A DNA stretch of 64,000 nucleotides from Stenotrophomonas sp. 24(2023) (GCF_030913365.1 NZ_CP133160.1:248001-312000), one strand, 5' to 3'. Shown: positions 19,055 through 28,828, counted from the first letter of the stretch. Translations and numbers: made by a program. Notes: generated by a model not told the origin, from the sequence alone.

Positions 19055-21295
19055 TCAGAAGCGCACGGTGGCGGTGGCCATCACCTGCCGCGGCGCACCG
19101 ACCTGCATGGTCGCCAGGCTGCGGGTCGGGTCGGTGGCGTAGGTACCGTTGGTGTTGATGGTCGCCAGGTACTGCTTGTCGGCCAGGTTGGTCAGGTTCA
19201 GTGCCAGGGTCAGGTTCTGCGCCGGGCCGACCTTGCCCACGTCATAGGCCACCGAGGCGTTGAGCAGCCAGTAGCTGGGCACCGACTCATCGTTGGTATA
19301 GGTCACGTAGCGCTTGCCGACATGGTTGGCCGACAGGCGCACGTCCCACGGGCCGGGCGTCCAGGCCAGGGTGCTGGCGAACATCCACTCCGGCGTGTCC
19401 ACGGTCTTCTTGCCGCGGGTGGGCACGATGCCGTTGTCGGTGTAGTCGCTGTCGTAGGTGCTGTCGTTGTACGACAGCGAGTTGGACCAGGTCAGGTCCT
19501 GCATCGGCTTGAGCTGCAGGGTGGCTTCGGCACCGCGGCTGCTGACCGAGCCCACGTTGGAGTACAGCGCCGGGCAGCCGAGAATGCCCACGCACTGGGC
19601 GATGGCCAGCAGGCGGTTCTCGAACTTCACGTCATACACGGCCAGCGAGGCTTCATAGCCACGGCCGTAGCCGCGCCAGCCCAGTTCGAACGTACGCGAC
19701 TGTTCCGGCTTCAGGCCACGGGCGCTGGCATCGAAGGCGGCCTGCGGCACGTTGAACGGGCTGCCCACGCCCAGCGCGTAGGCGGCGATGTTCTTGGCGA
19801 ACGAACCGAAGATCTCGTTGCTGTCGTTGAGCTTGAAGTTGAAGCCGGCCTGCGGCAGGAAGCCCTTCTTCGCGGTCAGGCTGCTGTTGTTGGCGTAGGT
19901 ACCCAGCGGCGTGCGCACCGTGGTGCGGGTATTGGGCGACTTGGCGCCGACGTCGATGGTCAGGCGGTCATCGAACAGGCGGAAGCGGTCCTGCACGTAG
20001 AACTGGCGGGTGATGGTGCTGTAGTCCTGCAGCCACACGCGCTGGTCCGGGTTGCGCAGGAAATAGTCATCCTTCACCGGGCCATCGATGTAGTAGAAGT
20101 TGCGCTGCACGCTGTGGCTGTTGTCTTCGTACCACAGGCCTGCTTCCAGCTCGTGGCCGCCCACGGCCCAGGTGAAGGCCGCGGTGATGCCGGTGCGGTC
20201 GATCGCGTATTCGGTGGTGCGGATGGAGATCGGGATCTCGCGCGGGGTGCCCGGGTTGGACGGATTGGACGGGCTGAACCAGTGGCCCTGGCCACGGTTG
20301 CTGTGGTTGTAGACGTTGGCCTTCAAGCGCATCGTCTCGTTCAGGCCGAAATCGCCGGCCAGGCTGGTGATGTCGTCATTGCGCACGCCGTGGCCGGAGT
20401 AGTACGCATCCCACGGGCTGTTGACGCCGCCACTGTACTGGCCACGGGCTGCGGCCAGCGCGCGGTTCCAGTCCGGCGCGTAGTTGTCCCAGTTCCAGCC
20501 CAGGCGGTCGATCATTTCCAGCGACAGGTCCTGGTAATCGGCTTCCACGCGGCGCGAGGCATTGACCAGCGCGGTCAGCTTGCTGTCCACGCCGAAGCTG
20601 TAGGTGGCCTTGCCGTTGAACTGCTTCAGTTCGTGCGAGCCGGCGCCCTTCCACTTGTCGCTTTCCGAGTACACGCCGGACAGGTAGGCGGCAAAGCCCT
20701 GGTGGTCACCGGTGTCCAGGCGGGCATAGCTGCGGCGCGCGTTGTCGCTGCCGAAACCCTGCGCCAGGGTCACACCGAACTCGGTGGACGGGTCGATCGA
20801 ATAGAACTGGAACACGCCGCCAAGGTTGCTGGTGGACGGCGTGCCCAGCGCACCGATGCCGGTGGACACTTCGGCACCGCCCAGGTTCTCGCTGATGACT
20901 GCGCGGCTGATATGCAGGCCGTTGCTGTTGCCGTAGCTCATGTTGCCCAGCGGAATGCCATCGAGCGTGTAGCCCAGCCGGCTCTGGTTGAAGCCGCGCA
21001 GGCTGATGCTGGTGGACCATTCGTAGGCGCCGGTGGCATCGGCCGATTCGAAGTGCACGCCCGGCTTGCTGGCCAGCAGCTTGAGCGGGTTGGCGCCGGG
21101 CGGCAGCACCTTCATGTCCTCGGCGGTCACGCGCTGGACCTGGCGCGCTTCGCCGCGGCCGATCACCGAAACCGAATCCAGGGTGGTGGCCGATGCACCA
21201 TCGACAGGGGCCTCGTCGGCCCAGGCCAGCGACGGCAGAGCGGCACAGACCAGCAGGGTGAGCAGGTTGCGGCGGAGCGGAGCGTGGGCAGGCAT
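19055..21295 (-). CDS. TonB-dependent outer-membrane receptor
   Basis: 746-residue TonB-dependent receptor. Signal peptide about 1-26; a TonB-box-like LDSVSVIG just after; plug domain with the typical KLLASKPGVHFES and ISLRGFNQSRLGYTLDGIPLGN blocks; a 22-stranded barrel; and a C-terminal aromatic residue (VRF). ATG 21295 was chosen because an upstream in-frame start would add a non-signal extension. It precedes phoD by 14 bases on the same strand, so the likely substrate is a phosphate ester or another large phosphate-containing compound. A weak Pho-box-like sequence lies 84 bases upstream. Confidence 0.85.
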   Translation of the reverse strand: MPAHAPLRRNLLTLLVCAALPSLAWADEAPVDGASATTLDSVSVIGRGEARQVQRVTAEDMKVLPPGANPLKLLASKPGVHFESADATGAYEWSTSISLRGFNQSRLGYTLDGIPLGNMSYGNSNGLHISRAVISENLGGAEVSTGIGALGTPSTSNLGGVFQFYSIDPSTEFGVTLAQGFGSDNARRSYARLDTGDHQGFAAYLSGVYSESDKWKGAGSHELKQFNGKATYSFGVDSKLTALVNASRRVEADYQDLSLEMIDRLGWNWDNYAPDWNRALAAARGQYSGGVNSPWDAYYSGHGVRNDDITSLAGDFGLNETMRLKANVYNHSNRGQGHWFSPSNPSNPGTPREIPISIRTTEYAIDRTGITAAFTWAVGGHELEAGLWYEDNSHSVQRNFYYIDGPVKDDYFLRNPDQRVWLQDYSTITRQFYVQDRFRLFDDRLTIDVGAKSPNTRTTVRTPLGTYANNSSLTAKKGFLPQAGFNFKLNDSNEIFGSFAKNIAAYALGVGSPFNVPQAAFDASARGLKPEQSRTFELGWRGYGRGYEASLAVYDVKFENRLLAIAQCVGILGCPALYSNVGSVSSRGAEATLQLKPMQDLTWSNSLSYNDSTYDSDYTDNGIVPTRGKKTVDTPEWMFASTLAWTPGPWDVRLSANHVGKRYVTYTNDESVPSYWLLNASVAYDVGKVGPAQNLTLALNLTNLADKQYLATINTNGTYATDPTRSLATMQVGAPRQVMATATVRF

Positions 21296-21378
21296 GTAGG
21301 GCAGATTCCTTGTGCGCGCTGGACGCCGGTCGGTGGCGTCGGGAGGGAAGTTGCAGCGGCGGCATCGTAGAAGCTGCG

Positions 21379-21397
21379 CATTACATGACATTTACAA
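21379..21397 (-). promoter_or_regulatory. Weak Pho-box-like direct repeat upstream of the TonB receptor
   Basis: Read on the minus strand, TTGTAAATGTCATGTAATG contains TGTAA twice with an 11-base period, the spacing of PhoB half-sites (CTGTCAT-N4-CTGTCAT). Match to consensus is only 4/7 and 5/7. It is worth testing because of the phoD context. Confidence 0.25.
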
Positions 21398-21450
21398 CTG
21401 CGACATACGGAATGCACTTATGGCGAATGGTCGGCAGGGAGGCTGCAACG

Positions 21451-21476
21451 AAAAACGCCGAGCGGGGCTCGGCGTT
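21451..21476 (-). terminator. dnaB intrinsic terminator
   Basis: Stem AACGCCGAGC / GCTCGGCGTT with a GGG loop. On the minus strand it is followed by a T run (AAAAA on the plus strand), 26 bases after the dnaB stop. Confidence 0.8.
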
Positions 21477-21501
21477 GGTGTCTACGGCAAGAGGCTGGAC
21501 G

Positions 21502-22932
21502 TTACTCGAACGAACCGACCGAATCGTGGGCCAGGTTGTCGAAGCGGGTGTATTCGCCGAAGAACTTCAGCTTGCACGAACCGGTCGGGCCACCACGGTG
21601 CTTGCCGATGATGATCTCGGCCAGGCCCTTGTCCGGCGAATTTTCCTTGTTGTAGTAATCGTCGCGGTAGATGAACACGATCATGTCCGCGTCCTGCTCG
21701 ATGGCGCCCGATTCGCGGAGGTCGGCCATCACCGGGCGCTTGTCGGTACGTGTTTCCAGCGAGCGGTTGAGCTGGGACAACGCGATCACCGGCACGTTCA
21801 GTTCCTTGGCCAGACCCTTGAGCGAACGCGAGATCTCCGAGATTTCCGTCGCACGGTTCTCGCTGTTGCCCGGCACGCTCATCAGCTGCAGGTAGTCGAT
21901 CACGATCAGGCCCAGGTCGTGCTCGCGCTTGAGGCGCCGGCACTTGGAACGCAGCACTTCCGGCGACACGCCCGGCGTATCGTCGATGAAGATCTTGGTT
22001 TCCTTCAGCATCTTGATCGCGCTGGTGACGCGGCTCCAGTCCTCGTCTTCCAGCTGGCCGGTACGCAGGCGCTGCGCGTTGATGCGGCCATTGGAGGAAA
22101 TCAGGCGCATGGCCAGCTGCGAGGCAGACATTTCCATCGAGAACACCGCCACGCCCTTCTTCGACTTGATCGCCGCGTACTCGGCGATGTTCAGCGCGAA
22201 GGTGGTCTTGCCCATCGCCGGGCGCGCGGCCAGGATGATCAGGTCGGTCGGCTGCAGGCCGGCGGTCATCGCATCGAAATCGTTGTAGCCGGTCGGCAGG
22301 CCGGTGATGTTGCCGCCGTTCTCGAAGCGGTTGCGCAGCTCTTCGAAGGCATCCTTCAGCGCGCCGGGCATGGCCACGAAGTCGGTGCGCCCGCGCGCGC
22401 CCTGCTCGGCGATGGCGAACACCGATTTTTCCGCTGCCGACAGCAGCTCGCTGCTGTCGCGGCCCTCGGGCTGGAAACCGTCGTTGACGATGTCGGTGCC
22501 GACCTGGATCAGCTGCCGCAGCACCGCCTTGTCACGCACGATCTCGGCATAGGCCACGATGTTGGCGGCCGACGGCGTGGTGCTGGCCAGCTCGATCAGG
22601 TAGGCGCCATCGCCCACCAGGTCCAGCTTGCCCTGCGATTCGAACCACTCACCCAGGGTCACCGCATCGAACGGGCGCTCGCGCTCGGACAGCTCGCGGA
22701 TCGCGCGGTAGATCATCTGGTGGTCGCGGCGGTAGAAGTCGCCTTCGTTCAACTGGTCGTTGACCCGGTCGTACGCTTCCGGCGCCAGCATCAGGCCGCC
22801 GAGCACCGCCTGTTCGGCTTCCACCGAATGCGGTGGCACGCGCAGCTGGTCGATGCGGCTGTCATCGCGATCGCGGTCGAAGCGGTCACCGCGCTCTTTG
22901 CGGTCGGAACGGAAGCCGGAACGGGCGGACAT
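21502..22932 (-). CDS. dnaB: Replicative DNA helicase DnaB
   Basis: Hexameric 5'-3' helicase of the replisome, loaded with DnaC/DnaA-type partners and binding primase. From ATG 22932 the product is 476 residues (E. coli 471). The N-terminal helical domain starts near PPHSVEAEQAVLGGLM (about residue 33). The Walker A box is PAMGKTT (residues 237-243), and the RecA-like domain contains VIDYLQLM and DLRESGAIEQDAD. A charged N-terminal tail (SDRKERGDRFDRDRDD) precedes the conserved part. No intein. The 265-base gap upstream (22933-23197) shows no gene. Confidence 0.96.
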   Translation of the reverse strand: MSARSGFRSDRKERGDRFDRDRDDSRIDQLRVPPHSVEAEQAVLGGLMLAPEAYDRVNDQLNEGDFYRRDHQMIYRAIRELSERERPFDAVTLGEWFESQGKLDLVGDGAYLIELASTTPSAANIVAYAEIVRDKAVLRQLIQVGTDIVNDGFQPEGRDSSELLSAAEKSVFAIAEQGARGRTDFVAMPGALKDAFEELRNRFENGGNITGLPTGYNDFDAMTAGLQPTDLIILAARPAMGKTTFALNIAEYAAIKSKKGVAVFSMEMSASQLAMRLISSNGRINAQRLRTGQLEDEDWSRVTSAIKMLKETKIFIDDTPGVSPEVLRSKCRRLKREHDLGLIVIDYLQLMSVPGNSENRATEISEISRSLKGLAKELNVPVIALSQLNRSLETRTDKRPVMADLRESGAIEQDADMIVFIYRDDYYNKENSPDKGLAEIIIGKHRGGPTGSCKLKFFGEYTRFDNLAHDSVGSFE

Positions 22933-23197
22933 GGAGAGCGGTACTTCCTGGATAAGGGGCCAGACGAGTGTAGGCATGCACTGCGCCCGGCGACATGGAC
23001 AAGCCTGTGGATAAGCCGTGCAGAAACGGGGGATATCCGCCGGTACATGACCAGACTGGCGCGGGGCGGTCGCAACGCCTGCGACGGGCGCCCGTGCGGC
23101 GCCCGATGCCGGCATTATCGCAGATCGCCCGGGCCGGGGTCAGGAAACCGCTCCACCGAAACGGCCCGGTGACACGCCGGGACGCGCCCCGGCGACC

Positions 23198-23752
23198 TCA
23201 CCGGCCCTGGGCCGCCACCAGCGCCAGGAAGCGGTCGACGAAGCCCTGCAGGAACGCCTGCGTGCCTTCGTTGTGGACCGTGCCGTCGGCATCGATCAGG
23301 CCGTCCTTGAAATGGATGAACGCCTCCGGCTGCGGCAGCACGCGCATGTCCAGGTAGGACAGGATGTTGCGCAGGTGCTGCTGGGCCAGGGCCGTACCGA
23401 TGGCCCCGATGGAGGCGCCGATCACCGCCGCCGGCTTGCCGGCAAAGGCGCTGTCGCCGTAGGGGCGCGAGCCGACGTCGATGGCGTTCTTGAGCACGCC
23501 CGGCACCGAGCGGTTGTACTCGGGGGTGACGAACAGCACGCCGTCAGCGGCCCGTACCTGGTCTTTCAGGCGCGTGCCCTGCACCGGATAACTAGCGTCG
23601 AATTCCTGGGTGTACAGCGGCAGGTCGCCGATCTCCACCTGCACGAAGCGGGCGCGGCCGGCCGCCAGCTTCTCCAGGGCATGGGCCAGCTTGCGGTTGC
23701 ACGATTCGCGGCGAAGGCTGCCGACGAGGACAGCGATGGTCGGTCCGGACAT
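23198..23752 (-). CDS. NAD(P)H-dependent FMN reductase / quinone reductase (ChrR family)
   Basis: A flavodoxin-fold reductase of 184 residues that binds FMN and reduces quinones, chromate or azo compounds in this family. Motifs: GSLRRESCNRKLA (phosphate-binding loop of FMN) at 12-24 and the family-typical PEYNRSVPGVLKNAID at 77-92, then GASIGAIG. It follows asnB on the same strand with a gap of 63 bases and may be the last gene of the GST-E1-asnB operon. Its product could protect against redox-cycling compounds. Confidence 0.85.
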   Translation of the reverse strand: MSGPTIAVLVGSLRRESCNRKLAHALEKLAAGRARFVQVEIGDLPLYTQEFDASYPVQGTRLKDQVRAADGVLFVTPEYNRSVPGVLKNAIDVGSRPYGDSAFAGKPAAVIGASIGAIGTALAQQHLRNILSYLDMRVLPQPEAFIHFKDGLIDADGTVHNEGTQAFLQGFVDRFLALVAAQGR

Positions 23753-23815
23753 CGGGATGGTCTCCTGGAAAGAACCCCCACCCTAGCCAGCGCGGCCTTC
23801 GCCGCCGGTGAAGGC

Positions 23816-25759
23816 TCAGCCGGCCGCCACGCCTGCACGCACCTGCCGCCAGTGTACCTGCCAGGCCTGGAACATCAGCACGTTCCAGAGGTGGGTATGC
23901 CACTTGCGCTGGCCGCCCAGGAACTGCTGCCACAGTGGCTGCACGGCGGCGGCGGACAGCACGCCCTCCCGTTCCAGCCGTGCCGGCTGCAGCAGCTCGT
24001 CAGCCCAGGGCCGCAGGTCACCACGCAACCAGTCGCTGACCGGTGCGCCAAACCCGCGCTTGGGCCGGTGCACCATCGCCTGCGGCACGTAGCGGCCCAG
24101 TACGCGCTTGAGCAGCACCTTGCTGGTGTCCTGCGAGCGCTTGAACGACAGCGGCAGCGACCAGGCGAACTCGGCCACCCGCCAGTCCAGCAACGGCGCG
24201 CGCGCTTCCAGGCTGACCGCCATCGAAGTGCGGTCGACCTTGCACAGCAGGTCATCGGGCAGGTAGGTCACGAAATCGGCCAGCATCATCGCATCGGCCG
24301 GCGTACCGGCCCCATGCAGCGGATCGGCCAGGTCATAGAAGCTGCCGGCCGCGTTGGCACCGGGCACGGCGGCCCGTGGGTCGCGCCAACGCGAGATCCG
24401 GTTGCGGTACACATCGCCGATGCCGCGCGCACCGGTTTCGGCCAGCAACGCGGCCAGGCCACCGGTGCGCGATGCCTCGCCCTGCTGCTGCGAGCGGGCG
24501 CCCATCCAGCGCCGCAGCGGCCCGGGCACGCGGCCCAGCATCTGCCAGTTGCGCAGTGCCCGCACGTAACGGGTATAGCCGAAGAACAGCTCATCGCCAC
24601 CATCGCCGGACAGGGCCACGGTCACGCCCTGGCGCGCCAGGCGGGCCACCAGCGCGGTCGGCACCTGCGAGGCATCGGCGAAGGGTTCATCGAACATCGC
24701 CGGCAGCTGCGGCACCACCGCCAGGGCATCGGCGCCACTGACATACAGTTCGGTGTGGTCGCAGCCCAGGTGGCCAGCCAGTTCCCTGGCCAGCGGCGCC
24801 TCGTCATGGCCGGAGCCGCTGAAGCCGATGCTGAAGCTGTGCACCGGCTGCGGGCTCTGCGCCTGCATCAGCGCGGCCACCAGCGAGGAATCGGTGCCGC
24901 CGGACAGGAACACGCCCACCGGCACGTCGGCCACCATGCGCAGCGCCACCGCGTCGCGCAGCAGCGCATCAAGCTGCTCCTCGGCCTCTTCGATACGCCC
25001 CTGGAACGGCGCGGCCAGCGCCGCCTGCATGCGTGCGCGCGCATCCCAGAACGGGCGCTGCGCCTGTTCCGGACGGTGTGCGGCCGCGCCGGCCGCCACG
25101 GCCTGTGCGTCCAGGCGCAGGACACGGCCGGGCAGCAGCTTGAAGCAGCGCTCGTGGATGGTATGCGGTGCGGGAATGTAGTCCAGCCGCAGCAGCAGGG
25201 TCAGCGCATCGCGGTCGATGCCGTTGTCGAACGCCGGGTGCTGCCACAGTGCCTTCAGTTCCGAGCCGAACACCAGCGCATCGCCGGCCCAGCCGTAGTA
25301 CAGCGGCTTCTTGCCTACACGGTCGCGGGCCAGCCACAGGCAGCGTTCCTGGCGGTCCCACAGGGCAATGGCGAACATGCCATTGCAGCGCTGCAGGGTA
25401 TCTTCCACGCCCCATTGCAGTACCGCGGCCAGCAGCACTTCGGTATCGGAATGGCCACGGAAGGCATGCCCCAGCGGTTCCAGCTCGGCGCGCAGTGCCG
25501 CGAAGTTGTAGACCTCGCCGTTGTAGGCCAGCACATAGCGGCCATCGGCCGATGCCATCGGCTGGTGGCCCAGCGGGGACAGGTCGAGAATGCTCAGCCG
25601 GCGATGGGCCAGGGCGATGCCCGCCGCGGCATCGACCCAGACGCCACCGTCATCCGGGCCGCGATGGTGCAGGGCCTGCCCCATGGACAGCGCCTGCGCC
25701 TGCAGCACTTCGGCCGGGGCCTGCGCCACCGGCAACAACATTCCCGCCAATCCACACAT
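23816..25759 (-). CDS. asnB: Asparagine synthetase (glutamine-hydrolysing)
   Basis: AsnB-type amidotransferase of 647 residues. Cys2 is the N-terminal nucleophile of the glutaminase domain (MCGLAGML), residues 1-210. The synthetase domain has the ATP pyrophosphatase loop FLSGGTDSSLVAAL near residue 270 and ALSGDGGDELFFGY further on. Its start lies three bases after the stop of the E1-fusion gene, so the two are translationally coupled. Asparagine synthetases in such operons often amidate specialised metabolites or glycans and not aspartate, so the true acceptor here is open. Confidence 0.88.
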   Translation of the reverse strand: MCGLAGMLLPVAQAPAEVLQAQALSMGQALHHRGPDDGGVWVDAAAGIALAHRRLSILDLSPLGHQPMASADGRYVLAYNGEVYNFAALRAELEPLGHAFRGHSDTEVLLAAVLQWGVEDTLQRCNGMFAIALWDRQERCLWLARDRVGKKPLYYGWAGDALVFGSELKALWQHPAFDNGIDRDALTLLLRLDYIPAPHTIHERCFKLLPGRVLRLDAQAVAAGAAAHRPEQAQRPFWDARARMQAALAAPFQGRIEEAEEQLDALLRDAVALRMVADVPVGVFLSGGTDSSLVAALMQAQSPQPVHSFSIGFSGSGHDEAPLARELAGHLGCDHTELYVSGADALAVVPQLPAMFDEPFADASQVPTALVARLARQGVTVALSGDGGDELFFGYTRYVRALRNWQMLGRVPGPLRRWMGARSQQQGEASRTGGLAALLAETGARGIGDVYRNRISRWRDPRAAVPGANAAGSFYDLADPLHGAGTPADAMMLADFVTYLPDDLLCKVDRTSMAVSLEARAPLLDWRVAEFAWSLPLSFKRSQDTSKVLLKRVLGRYVPQAMVHRPKRGFGAPVSDWLRGDLRPWADELLQPARLEREGVLSAAAVQPLWQQFLGGQRKWHTHLWNVLMFQAWQVHWRQVRAGVAAG

Positions 25760-25762
25760 GCA

Positions 25763-28042
25763 TCAGGGTTCCTGCGCCAGATCGAGGGCGGCGCCAATCA
25801 GCGCATTGTCGCTTGGAAGCCCGAACATTGCTGCCCCCGCCAGCGGCGTGTAGGTGTCGGCACCGCAGACCCGGCGCAGCGGCAGGTGGCCGAAGCCGGC
25901 TTCCACCAGTGCAGTCACCACGCCCTCCCCCACCCCGCCACTCTGGCGGCCCTCGTCCAGCACCAGCACACGCTGGGCGGTGGCGGCCTGGGCGGCAATG
26001 AACGTCGCCGGCAACGGCACCAGCCAGCGCAGGTCGACCACCCGCACCTGCCAGCCCAGCTGCTGGCCGATGGCCACCGCCGCACGCAGGGCCATCGGCA
26101 CGCCATTGCCAAAGGTGAAGACCACCAGGTCGGTGGCGTCCGGCGCATGGACCCGGCCTTCGCCCAGGGCGATCGCCTGCCCCGGCGGCGGGAACGGGAA
26201 CAGCCACTGGCCATCGCCCGCTTCGTGCAGATCCTTGGTCATGTACAGCGCGATCGGCTCAAGGAACACCGCCACCCGTCCATCCACCTGCGCCAGCGCG
26301 GCCAACGTACGCAGCATCATCACCGCATCGTCGCCGCGCGACGGGCAGCCCACCACCAGGCCGGGAATGTCGCGCAGCGCAGTGATCGAATTGTCGTTGT
26401 GGAAATGACCGCCGAATCCCTTCTGGTAGCCGAGCCCGGCCACCCGCACCAGCATCGGGTTGCGGAACTGGTCATTGGAGAAGAACTGCAGCGAGCAGGC
26501 CTCGCCGCGCAGCTGGTCGATGGCATTGTGCAGATAGGCCAGGTACTGGATTTCCGGCACCGGCAGCATGCCCAGGTTGGCCAGGCCCTGGGCCATGCCC
26601 AGGATCATCGTTTCGTCCAGCAGGGTGTTGAACACCCGGCGCGGGCCGAAGCGGCGCAGCAGGTCCTTGGTTACCGTGTACACGCCCCCTTTCTGCGCCA
26701 CGTCCTCGCCGAACAGCAGCGCCTGCGGATACCTGCCCAGCAGTTCCTGCAGGCCCTGGTTGATCTGCACCGCCAGATGGCGCGGCGGTTGCCGTTCCGG
26801 CAGCGCATCCTCGCCGCCGTACTGGGCCAGCCGTTGTCCCGCGTCCAGCACACGGCAGGCCTCGGCCTGCACGGCCGCCGGCGAATACGGCGCCAACGGC
26901 GCGGTCACCTCGGCCAGCGACTGCAGCTTGGGCCGCTGGTCGGCGGCATCAGCCGCAGCCAGGCAGCGCACGCGCATCGCCTCGTAGGCCGCCTCGATGG
27001 CGGCGGCCTCCATCCAGCCCGATTCCAGCGCGATCTGCGCCGAGCGCAGCAGCGGGTCCTGCGCCTCGGCCGCGCACAGCTCGGCCAGCGCGCGCCATTC
27101 CACCTCGAAGTCGGTCCCGGCATGCCCCATCAGGCGCGTGGTGCGCAGGTGCAGGAAGGTCGGTCGCCGCGTGCGCCGGCAGTGCGCCACCGCCGCCTGC
27201 ACCGGGTCATGGCCGAGCGCCAGGTCCAGGCCATCGGCGAAGAAATAGTCCAGCCCCGGCTGCTGGCTGAAGCGCTCGGCAATCCAGCCTTCCGGCGTCT
27301 TCACCGAAATGCCCAGCCCGTTGTCCTCGCAGACGAACAGCACCGGCACCGGCAGCTTCTGGTAGGCGGCCCACATCGCGGTGTTGAACGCGGTCTGCGC
27401 GCTGGCATGGTTGGCCGAGGCATCGCCGAACGAACACAGCACGATGCTGTCACCTGGGATCGGCAACGGCTGGCCAAGCCGCTTGCCGCTTTCGATGGCC
27501 AGCGCCGTACCCAACGCCTTGGGCAGGTGCGAGGCGATGGTGGAGGTCTGCGGCAGCACCCACAGCGGCCTGCTGCCCCAGACCTTGTGCCGGCCCCCGC
27601 TGGCCGGATCGTCCGCGCTGGCGGCAAACGACAGGGCCGCATCGACGATCGCATCCATGCCCGGCACCTGCCGCGCGCGCTCGGCCATGAACGCACCGGA
27701 GCGGTAGTGCAGGAAGGCCGGATCGGTCGGCCGGCACGCCCGGGCCAGCAGCGCGTTGCCCTCATGGCCGGACGAGCCGATGGTGTAGAAGACCTTGTTC
27801 TGCACGCGCAGCACGCGCGCCATCAGGTCCAGCTGGCGGCTGGCCAGCTGCGATTCGAACAGTTCGCCGAACGCACCGGCCGCGAGCGTGCTGCCCGGCA
27901 GGATCGGCGCGTCCGGCGCCGGGCGTGGCCGGGCGGTACCCCGCCAGCCACGCACGGCCTCCAGGAAGTTGGCATCGCAGACCTCGGCGCGGTTGAGGCC
28001 GCGCATGCGTGCCGGAATCGGATCGGGAACCACAGCGAACAT
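25763..28042 (-). CDS. 2-oxoacid dehydrogenase E1, fused alpha and beta subunits
   Basis: 759 residues in which an E1-alpha (thiamine diphosphate-binding, about 1-370, with GSSGHEGNALLAR and SFGDASANH) is followed by a linker and an E1-beta (about 400-759, with LLFGEDVAQKGGVYTVTKDL and RVLVLDEGRQSGGVGEGV). The family resembles branched-chain 2-oxoacid dehydrogenase (BkdA/BkdB). Normally the two subunits are separate genes followed by E2 and E3; here no E2 or E3 lies nearby, only asnB downstream and a GST upstream. It may borrow SucB/LpdA-type partners or act as a decarboxylase or acyloin-forming enzyme. Confidence 0.8.
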   Translation of the reverse strand: MFAVVPDPIPARMRGLNRAEVCDANFLEAVRGWRGTARPRPAPDAPILPGSTLAAGAFGELFESQLASRQLDLMARVLRVQNKVFYTIGSSGHEGNALLARACRPTDPAFLHYRSGAFMAERARQVPGMDAIVDAALSFAASADDPASGGRHKVWGSRPLWVLPQTSTIASHLPKALGTALAIESGKRLGQPLPIPGDSIVLCSFGDASANHASAQTAFNTAMWAAYQKLPVPVLFVCEDNGLGISVKTPEGWIAERFSQQPGLDYFFADGLDLALGHDPVQAAVAHCRRTRRPTFLHLRTTRLMGHAGTDFEVEWRALAELCAAEAQDPLLRSAQIALESGWMEAAAIEAAYEAMRVRCLAAADAADQRPKLQSLAEVTAPLAPYSPAAVQAEACRVLDAGQRLAQYGGEDALPERQPPRHLAVQINQGLQELLGRYPQALLFGEDVAQKGGVYTVTKDLLRRFGPRRVFNTLLDETMILGMAQGLANLGMLPVPEIQYLAYLHNAIDQLRGEACSLQFFSNDQFRNPMLVRVAGLGYQKGFGGHFHNDNSITALRDIPGLVVGCPSRGDDAVMMLRTLAALAQVDGRVAVFLEPIALYMTKDLHEAGDGQWLFPFPPPGQAIALGEGRVHAPDATDLVVFTFGNGVPMALRAAVAIGQQLGWQVRVVDLRWLVPLPATFIAAQAATAQRVLVLDEGRQSGGVGEGVVTALVEAGFGHLPLRRVCGADTYTPLAGAAMFGLPSDNALIGAALDLAQEP

Positions 28043-28085
28043 CGAACACCCCTCCGTGTCGTTGTTGCAGGTGGTGCAGCAGGGA

Positions 28086-28745
28086 TCAGGCGGCGGCGTC
28101 CATCCTCGCCCGCACTTCCGGGGTCACCGCCGGCATCGCCACGAAGCGCGCCTGCGACCGCACGCGCTGCAGCCAGCCGCGCACTTCCGGGAACGGCTCA
28201 AGCGAAACACCGCCGTCGGCCGCCACATCGGTGTAGGCGAACAGGGCGATATCGGCGATGCCATAGGCGCTGCCGCTGAACCAGGCGGCCTGCCGCAGGT
28301 GCTGCTCCATCACCGCCAGCGCAGCATGGGAACGCTCGCGCAGGCGTGGCAGTTCCGCATGCCGGGATGACCCGGGGGCGGCCCAGCCACAGATGAAGCG
28401 CGCCACGGCGAGGTAGGGCTCGTGGCTGTACTGCTCGAAGAACATCCAGCTCAGGGTCTGCGCACGCTCCCAGCCATCGGTCGGCAGATAGGGCGTTCCT
28501 TCGGCCAGCCAGAACAGGATCGCATTGGATTCGGTCAGCACGCGGCCATCGTCGCGGACGATCAGCGGCACCTTGGCATTGGGATTGAGGGCGAGGAATT
28601 CCGGCGTATGGGTCTGCCCATGCGCGCTGTCGACCTCTTCCCAGCGATAGCGGCTGCCCAGCTGCTCCAGCAGCAGGCGCACCTTGTGGCAATTACCCGA
28701 GACCGACATGCCATGCACGGTCAGCGGGACACGCTCCTGCACCAT
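28086..28745 (-). CDS. Glutathione S-transferase family protein
   Basis: 219 residues: N-terminal thioredoxin-like half (1-80) with the glutathione-binding loop NAKVPLIV and DGRVLTESNAI, and an all-helical C-terminal half (90-210) with the conserved GIADIALFAY. The start ATG 28745 is ten bases downstream of AGGAGG. It is the first gene of the GST-E1-asnB cluster (43 bases before the E1 gene). Substrate unknown; could detoxify electrophiles or isomerise an intermediate of the neighbouring pathway. Confidence 0.85.
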   Translation of the reverse strand: MVQERVPLTVHGMSVSGNCHKVRLLLEQLGSRYRWEEVDSAHGQTHTPEFLALNPNAKVPLIVRDDGRVLTESNAILFWLAEGTPYLPTDGWERAQTLSWMFFEQYSHEPYLAVARFICGWAAPGSSRHAELPRLRERSHAALAVMEQHLRQAAWFSGSAYGIADIALFAYTDVAADGGVSLEPFPEVRGWLQRVRSQARFVAMPAVTPEVRARMDAAA

Positions 28746-28828
28746 CCTGCCCTCCTGTCACCCCGGCCGACGGCCGGCTGCATGCAGTCTGGCACAGGCG
28801 TGGGCAGGGCGGCGCGATGATCGGCTGC

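Noticed and set aside
23273..28279. A very long open frame on the plus strand opposite the asnB/E1/GST genes
   Set aside because: High-GC antisense frames often stay open; the minus strand has coherent family motifs and start sites, the plus frame has only biased composition and no motif.
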